Shown one piece after another: positions 59,859-64,000 of a stretch of DNA of 64,000 nt. The notes beneath the pieces are model-generated. The model was not told the origin of the DNA and did no database searches. It saw only the letters and a list, made by a program, of their open reading frames with translations. Source of the DNA: JADGGM01 sp025449955. Lineage in GTDB: Bacteria > Gemmatimonadota > Gemmatimonadetes > Gemmatimonadales > Gemmatimonadaceae. Numbering within the stretch: the first letter of the stretch is position 1; each line of letters starts with the position of its first letter. Both the position numbers and the translations under genes were made by a program. The stretch is from positions 62,001 through 126,000 of the forward strand of contig DATBNO010000059.1 in assembly GCA_036554285.1 (NCBI GenBank), in the 5' to 3' direction.

Positions 59859-61475
59859 ATGGCGGACGCGCGCCGGACCTGGACGCACGCGGCGGCGCTG
59901 GCGCTGCTCGCGGCCGGCGCGCTCGCGGTCGCGCTCGTGGTGCTGCCGTACAAGACGTTCGACCTCGACCGCTTCTTCGTCCCGAAGGAGCTCGTGCTGC
60001 ACGTCGTGGCGGCGCTCACGGCGCTCGTGTTGTTGTCGCGCGCGCCGCGTCTCGAGCTCACACGGGTCGACACGCTGCTCGCGTCGTTCCTCGCGCTGTC
60101 GCTCGTTTCGGCGGTGTTCGCCAGCAACTGGTGGCTGAGCTGGCGCGCACTGGCGGTGTCGCTGTCCGGTGTCGCCGTGTTCTGGTGCGCGCGATCCGTG
60201 GCCCAGGCAGGCTGGCGCGATGCGCTGCTCTCCTCTCTCGCGCTCGGCGCCGTGGCGGTGGCGGTGACGGCGCTCCTCCAGACGTACGGCGTGCAGAGCG
60301 ACTTCGTGAGCCTCAACCGCGCGCCCGGCGGAACGTTAGGCAACCGCAATTTCGTGGCGCATCTGGCGGCCATCGCGACGCCCGTGCTCCTCTGGCGCAC
60401 GCTCGGCGCGCGCTCGGCGTGGGGGGCGCGCGCCGGCGCCGTCGGCATCGTCGTGCTGGCCGCGGTCCTGACGCTCTCGCGATCGCGCGCGGCTTGGCTG
60501 GCGCTGGCGGTGTGCGTGCCGATCGCCGTGATCGGGGTGGTCGCGGGACATCGCACGTGGCGGCACAGTACGCCCGCCGTGCGCGGCGGCCGCCTCGCCG
60601 CGGGCGTGGCGGTGGCCATGCTGGCGGCCATGTTCGTGCCTAACAAACTCAACTGGAAGAGCGACTCGCCGTATCTCGATTCGGTGCGCGGCGTGGTCGA
60701 CTACCGGGGCGGCAGCGGCAAGGGCCGTCTCGTGCAGTATCGCAACACGCTGCGGCTCGCCTCGATGCACCCGGTGTTGGGCGTCGGACCCGGCAACTGG
60801 TCGGTCCGCTATCCATCGGTGGCCACGCCTAACGATCCATCCATCGACCAGGACGATGGCATGACGGCCAATCCGTGGCCGAGCAGCGACTGGATGGCCA
60901 TGCTCGCGGAGCGCGGCGCGCCGGCCACGGCGTGTCTCGTCGTCGCCTTCATCGGACTCGGCATCATAGGGCTGCTCGCGATGTCGCCGCGCGCCGGAGC
61001 CGATCAGTTCGCGCAGGGGCTGGTGCTCGTTGCGACCACGGTCATCGTCGTGGCGGCCGGCGCATTCGATGCCCTGCTGTTGTTGCCCGCGCCGGCGCTG
61101 ATTGTGTGGGGACTGCTGGGCGCGCTGTCGGTGCCCGCGCGCACCCGCGCGACCATCGAGCTCACATCGAGCCGACGCGTTGCCGCGATGCTCATCGTGC
61201 TCATCGCCGGTGCGGCCGCCGCGGGCGGGAGCGCGGCGCAGTCGGTGGCGATGGGGTTGGTCGAGCGCGACGGCCGTACGGCGGCGCTCGAGCGTGCGGC
61301 GTCGCTCGATCCCGGGAGCTATGCGATCTTGATGAAGCTGGCGACGCTCGATGCGCGGCGCGCGCGATGCGATGGCGTGCGCGAGCGTGCCGGCGCCGCG
61401 CACGACCTCTTCCCGGCTGCTCCGGCGCCGCGCCGCCTGCTCGCGGCCTGCGGCGTGAAGACGCGCGCGCGCTAA
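59859..61475 (+). CDS. O-antigen ligase/polymerase-like membrane protein
   Basis: A 538-residue protein with about 10-12 hydrophobic helices and the Wzy_C-type extracytoplasmic loop (GKGRLVQYRNTLRLASMHPVLGVGPGNW, with the Arg and His-Pro...GxGPGN pattern). Such proteins polymerise or ligate polysaccharide or attach glycans to proteins at the periplasmic face. The C-terminal 60 residues form a soluble, TPR-like end (AALERAASLDPGSYAILMKL). No glycosyltransferase cluster surrounds it, so the acceptor is uncertain. It ends 4 bases into the convergent membrane-protein gene. Confidence 0.85.
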   Translation: MADARRTWTHAAALALLAAGALAVALVVLPYKTFDLDRFFVPKELVLHVVAALTALVLLSRAPRLELTRVDTLLASFLALSLVSAVFASNWWLSWRALAVSLSGVAVFWCARSVAQAGWRDALLSSLALGAVAVAVTALLQTYGVQSDFVSLNRAPGGTLGNRNFVAHLAAIATPVLLWRTLGARSAWGARAGAVGIVVLAAVLTLSRSRAAWLALAVCVPIAVIGVVAGHRTWRHSTPAVRGGRLAAGVAVAMLAAMFVPNKLNWKSDSPYLDSVRGVVDYRGGSGKGRLVQYRNTLRLASMHPVLGVGPGNWSVRYPSVATPNDPSIDQDDGMTANPWPSSDWMAMLAERGAPATACLVVAFIGLGIIGLLAMSPRAGADQFAQGLVLVATTVIVVAAGAFDALLLLPAPALIVWGLLGALSVPARTRATIELTSSRRVAAMLIVLIAGAAAAGGSAAQSVAMGLVERDGRTAALERAASLDPGSYAILMKLATLDARRARCDGVRERAGAAHDLFPAAPAPRRLLAACGVKTRAR

Positions 61476-62023
61476 CGCGACGCGGCTTGTTGCGGCGGGA
61501 GCGCGGGGGAGGCCGATCGATCCGACTGCAAGCGGGCCATGTAGCGCTGCGCTTCGGAAATCCGCTCGATCTCGATGGCCATCGAATCGACGGAATTCTC
61601 GATGCGCTGCAATTGCTCGCCGAGCGACCGGTCTAACGGAGTGGCCACCGGCTTCTTGTCGATGCGGCGCGCGAACGCCCGCGCGATGGGCAGCACGAAA
61701 AAGATCGCGACGATCGCCACGAAGAACTCGACGGCGATGTGTTCGACGCGCGCGCCCATGCCGGGGTCGAAGACGAACGGCGGCACGCCCGTGTTCGTCA
61801 TCGGCGGGATCTGCGGGATCTCGACACCGCCGGGCAACTCGATGGGAGGCGGAGGCGGTGCCGCCGGCGCTGCGTGCTCGGCCTGTTGTGCCGCTTGGCG
61901 AGCCTGATCGCGCGCCGCGCGTGCCTGCGCGCGGGCCGCTTCGACCTGCGCGCGCACTTGCTCCCGGATCTGATTGCGCAGCGCGGCCGCGTCGGGCGTC
62001 TGCGTGTTTGTGCCTTGCTGCAT
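61472..62023 (-). CDS. Coiled-coil protein with one transmembrane helix
   Basis: A 183-residue protein: an N-terminal Ala/Arg/Gln-rich coiled coil (IREQVRAQVEAARAQARAAR, about 18-50), a proline-rich linker, a transmembrane helix (VEFFVAIVAIFFVLPIARAF) and a C-terminal helix (LGEQLQRIENSVDSMAIEIERI). The family is unknown. AGGAGAG, which overlaps a GTTAGG motif variant, precedes the ATG at 62023. It is probably cotranscribed with the upstream YfiT-like gene. Confidence 0.7.
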   Translation of the reverse strand: MQQGTNTQTPDAAALRNQIREQVRAQVEAARAQARAARDQARQAAQQAEHAAPAAPPPPPIELPGGVEIPQIPPMTNTGVPPFVFDPGMGARVEHIAVEFFVAIVAIFFVLPIARAFARRIDKKPVATPLDRSLGEQLQRIENSVDSMAIEIERISEAQRYMARLQSDRSASPALPPQQAASR

Positions 62024-62045
62024 GGACTCTCCTAACGCGGTGGTC

Positions 62046-62588
62046 CTACCAACCGCTTCGCTGGCGAAGCAATGTAATGTGCGCCACGTGATGCCGTCCG
62101 TGCCAGGCATACTGCGCCAGCGCCTCCGACAGGGGCACGAAGCGATTGTACTCCGGATGCCGGTAGCCGCGCTCGAAGTCCGACGGCTTCATCGCACGCA
62201 AGAGTGTGACCCAGCGCGTGTGCAGCGCGTCGAGTAGCGCCAGGGATACGTCCACCGGAGTCGCGGGCGTGTCGGGCAGCCTCACCCACACATCCTGGTC
62301 GTACGGTTTGATCGTCGGTGTGTCCTCGGTCAACGCCTGCTTGAAGCGCAAATACGCGTTGATGTGACTGTCAGGCACGTGATGGACGAGTTGCCGAACG
62401 GTCCATCCACCGGGACGGTACGGGGTATCGAGTTGGCCGGCAGTCAGGCCGGCGACCGCTGTCCGCATCGCAGCCGGGGTTCGTGCGACGTCGTCGATCA
62501 ACGCCGCGCGCTCGGAGTCCGACGTGGAGCTGGGAGGCGCGAACTTCCCGACTGGGTAGCTCAGATCGGTCACTGCAACCTCGCGCAT
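62046..62588 (-). CDS. YfiT/BstA-like DinB-superfamily thiol transferase
   Basis: A 180-residue cytoplasmic protein close to the YfiT/BstA group, which conjugates bacillithiol or similar thiols to electrophiles. Signatures are DLSYPVGKF at the start, YRPGGWTVRQLVHHVPDSH (two metal-binding His), FKQALTEDTPTIKPYDQ and the C-terminal WHGRHHVAHITLL supplying the third His. The match to YfiT is stronger than for the other DinB proteins in this window. ATG 62588 is chosen because the family begins here. Confidence 0.85.
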   Translation of the reverse strand: MREVAVTDLSYPVGKFAPPSSTSDSERAALIDDVARTPAAMRTAVAGLTAGQLDTPYRPGGWTVRQLVHHVPDSHINAYLRFKQALTEDTPTIKPYDQDVWVRLPDTPATPVDVSLALLDALHTRWVTLLRAMKPSDFERGYRHPEYNRFVPLSEALAQYAWHGRHHVAHITLLRQRSGW

Positions 62589-62760
62589 TGTCAAAGAATG
62601 TGCAGCACCGCGTTCTCGTGTCGTACCATAGAGGAAACGCATACACGATGCAACGCGCGAACTCGAAACCTTCACTGCAACATTCCGTACGGTATGGTGC
62701 AGCTCGAAGATTCCATGCGCTCGCACTGGCGGGCGCCGACGCCTAGATAAAGAGGTCTGT

Positions 62761-62979
62761 ATGAAGCTCGCCTGGAACGCCGGCGACTACGCCGCAAACG
62801 AATGCAAGCGCTGTCATAAAGTGGTCCGAACCCGATTCGAGCTCCGCACCGTACGGTTGGCGCGTTCGCGCCTGTGCGTGCCGGACGTGTTGGTCGACGT
62901 GTGCACCGAGTGCGACCACATGGTATCGATTCCGCCACAGTCGGTTCCGCAGCTTCGCGAAGCCGGCGTCGGCAAGTAA
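62761..62979 (+). CDS. Small zinc-ribbon-like protein
   Basis: A 72-residue protein with two CxxC knuckles, ECKRCHKV (Cys15 and 18) and VCTECDHM (near 48-51), separated by a basic strand region. This is the spacing of a four-cysteine zinc ribbon. It may bind nucleic acid or a protein; the family is unknown. A rho-independent-like hairpin follows its stop, supporting it as a real transcription unit. Confidence 0.7.
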   Translation: MKLAWNAGDYAANECKRCHKVVRTRFELRTVRLARSRLCVPDVLVDVCTECDHMVSIPPQSVPQLREAGVGK

Positions 62980-62997
62980 GGCATCACGTTAGACACA

Positions 62998-63025
62998 CAC
63001 GGGGCGCTCCGCGGAGCGCCCCGTG
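62998..63025. terminator. Bidirectional hairpin terminator
   Basis: CACGGGGCGCTCC pairs with GGAGCGCCCCGTG around GC, a 13-bp stem between the convergent genes ending at 62979 and 63048. Confidence 0.85.
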
Positions 63026-63047
63026 GTGCATCCGGGACACGCGTTCG

Positions 63048-63422
63048 TTAGGCAGCTCCGCCGCGGGCCCGCGGCGTGACCGTGCGGCCGCTCCGCCGCG
63101 GCGTCCACCCCTGACGCGCCAACGAGACCCGGCCTGCCGCGTCGAACCGCACGCCCTCCGCCTCCAACAACACGCGCTGCGTCACGCTGCCCCCGCCGTC
63201 GCCGGACCGCGGGCTCACGCGCCCCTGCGCGTTGATCACGCGGTGCCAGGGCACGGCCGTTCCGTTAGGCAGCGCGTGCATCGCGTAGCCCACGAGCCGT
63301 GGCTGGCGCGGTAGCCCCGCCAACGCCGCCACCTGCCCGTACGTGGCCACTCGACCGTGCGGAATCCGCCGGACCACGGCGTAAATCCGCTGGTACGAAT
63401 CCGAGACGGCGCCGCGCGCCAC
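63048..63422 (-). CDS. Alkyltransferase-like (ATL) protein, cysteine-less MGMT homologue
   Basis: A 124-residue protein with the C-terminal fold of O6-alkylguanine methyltransferases, but the active-site cysteine is replaced: PWHRVINAQG has Trp59 where Ogt has Cys. RVATYGQVAALAGLPR is the DNA-binding region and GYAMHALPNG the arginine-finger area. ATL proteins bind O6-alkylguanine and recruit nucleotide excision repair instead of repairing directly. A GTG start follows the small SFPASDPPSW gene by 3 bases. It complements Ogt at 18496-19062. The stop TAA lies in a GCCTAACG copy. Confidence 0.88.
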   Translation of the reverse strand: MARGAVSDSYQRIYAVVRRIPHGRVATYGQVAALAGLPRQPRLVGYAMHALPNGTAVPWHRVINAQGRVSPRSGDGGGSVTQRVLLEAEGVRFDAAGRVSLARQGWTPRRSGRTVTPRARGGAA

Positions 63423-63425
63423 CGG

Positions 63426-63593
63426 TCACTCGGATTCGGAATCCGGCGGACCCGTCTTGAGCGGCGCCCAGCTGGGCGGGTCGCTCGCCGGGAAACTCTC
63501 CCTCGAGGACTCGTCCACCGGATCGGGCTCGGCCTTTCGTTTGGGAGCGCCCGCCTTGGGTTCCGGCGCGTCGTCCCGCTGCTTCTTCGTCAT
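63426..63593 (-). CDS. 55-residue protein with SFPASDPPSW motif
   Basis: A short ORF starting at ATG 63593 and ending at TGA 63426-63428. The product is Lys/Asp/Pro-rich and presumably disordered, and it contains DPVDESSRESFPASDPPSW. This motif recurs in many small bacterial hypothetical proteins, which supports it as genuine. The function is unknown. It directly precedes the ATL gene on the same strand. Confidence 0.75.
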   Translation of the reverse strand: MTKKQRDDAPEPKAGAPKRKAEPDPVDESSRESFPASDPPSWAPLKTGPPDSESE

Positions 63594-63642
63594 TCCGCAA
63601 TCTCACCGGCAATGGGTCCGAATACGACCCTCGACGCCAAAC

Positions 63643-63849
63643 TCAGGCCACCTTGGGCTTCCAGAGCGCCGCATCCAGAATCGACCACAGGTGAATCACC
63701 CACCCCAAGAGAAAAATCCACAACACGACGCCGAGCACGAACATCAGGATCGCCATGCCAAGGCGGCCCTGAATGAGCTGGCCCAGCCCAGGAATGAAAA
63801 AGCTCGCCAACGCCGCGATCACGTTCCCAGTCGACCCTTGCCCGGACAT
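63643..63849 (-). CDS. Small two-helix membrane protein (TM2-like)
   Basis: A 68-residue protein with the segment ALASFFIPGLGQLIQGR followed by a long hydrophobic stretch and WSILDAALW. The PGLGQLxxGR turn between hydrophobic segments is typical of TM2-domain-like small membrane proteins. The function is unknown. It precedes the 55-residue gene by 49 bp, and an upstream GGGAGGACGGC is a good ribosome-binding site. Confidence 0.75.
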   Translation of the reverse strand: MSGQGSTGNVIAALASFFIPGLGQLIQGRLGMAILMFVLGVVLWIFLLGWVIHLWSILDAALWKPKVA

Positions 63850-63864
63850 GCCGTCCTCCCTGTG

Positions 63865-64000
63865 TCAGCGCGCGCCGGCCGCCGAGCCAGCACGCAGTGT
63901 CGTGAGGTACCGATCGCGGAGAACCTGCTGATGGTGCCGTTCGTGTCCCGCGATCACGTACGCCAGAGCGCGTGCGGAGTTCTCGCCAGCCGGCGTCCGT
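63865..64000 (-). CDS. C-terminal part of a DinB-family protein
   Basis: The frame runs off the window's right edge and ends at TGA (63865-63867). About 44 residues are visible, including ENSARALAYVIAGHERHH, which is the C-terminal metal-binding helix of DinB/YfiT proteins (the His cluster supplies the third ligand). The N-terminal part lies outside. Confidence 0.7.
   Translation of the reverse strand, partial: RTPAGENSARALAYVIAGHERHHQQVLRDRYLTTLRAGSAAGAR

Noticed and set aside
1..64000. CRISPR arrays, tRNA or rRNA genes, insertion sequences, integrases, origin-like DnaA boxes
   Set aside because: No regularly spaced repeats, cloverleaf-like segments, transposase frames or clusters of TTATCCACA were seen on either strand.

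Overview
The window is GC-rich, gene-dense DNA from a chromosome of a diderm, aerobic bacterium. Several things point to Gemmatimonadota or a close relative: an orphan MacB/FtsX-type permease of the duplicated (ADOP) kind, many secreted peptidases and serine hydrolases, an actinobacterial Sdh1-like succinate dehydrogenase, DipZ and LVIVD-repeat proteins, and the codon usage. This assignment is an inference; there is no rRNA gene to confirm it. About 60 genes are supported. I found no tRNA, rRNA, CRISPR array, transposase or prophage gene.

Layout. 0.1-7.8 kb: a leftward run with sdhC-sdhA-sdhB, a TPR protein, an LVIVD propeller, a small exported protein and a Met-rich multicopper oxidase, headed by a promoter and a 28-bp dyad. 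8-14 kb: ADOP permease, DipZ-like CcdA-thioredoxin fusion, a 160-bp fold-back element, and a DHA2 efflux pump with a possible operator. 14-19 kb: DinB, DUF3224, a multicopper oxidase with rearranged copper motifs, a DUF2071 gene, Ogt, and a serine-hydrolase pseudogene. 19-28 kb: DUF305, a second LVIVD lipoprotein, OsmC, two tandem paralogues with matching promoters, and a histidine-rich lipoprotein. 28-36 kb: patatin-ferredoxin fusion, amino-acid permease with a kynureninase-like enzyme, a beta-lactamase-fold lipoprotein, a sortase with an adjacent candidate substrate, and MarR. 36-46 kb: M28 peptidase, PsuG, a TPR/TPR/M16 operon and a membrane protein. 46-50.5 kb: CDP-alcohol phosphatidyltransferase, a hydrolase-fold protein without its catalytic residues, and a DsbA-VKOR pair. 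50.5-64 kb: serine hydrolase plus S9 peptidase, a barrel-formyltransferase fusion, methyltransferase, amidase, O-antigen ligase-like protein, YfiT/DinB proteins and an alkyltransferase-like protein.

Much of the gene content acts outside the cytoplasm: copper oxidases, disulfide chemistry (DipZ, DsbA, VKOR), exported peptidases, lipoproteins and a sortase.

The most unusual signal is not a gene. The heptamer GTTAGGC (GCCTAAC on the other strand, usually CGTTAGGC) occurs about 100 times, on both strands, inside and between genes, roughly every 600 bp. It forces rare codons (TTA, CTA, AGG) into reading frames and often supplies stop codons. It behaves like a genome-wide signature such as an uptake sequence or a HIP1-like element.
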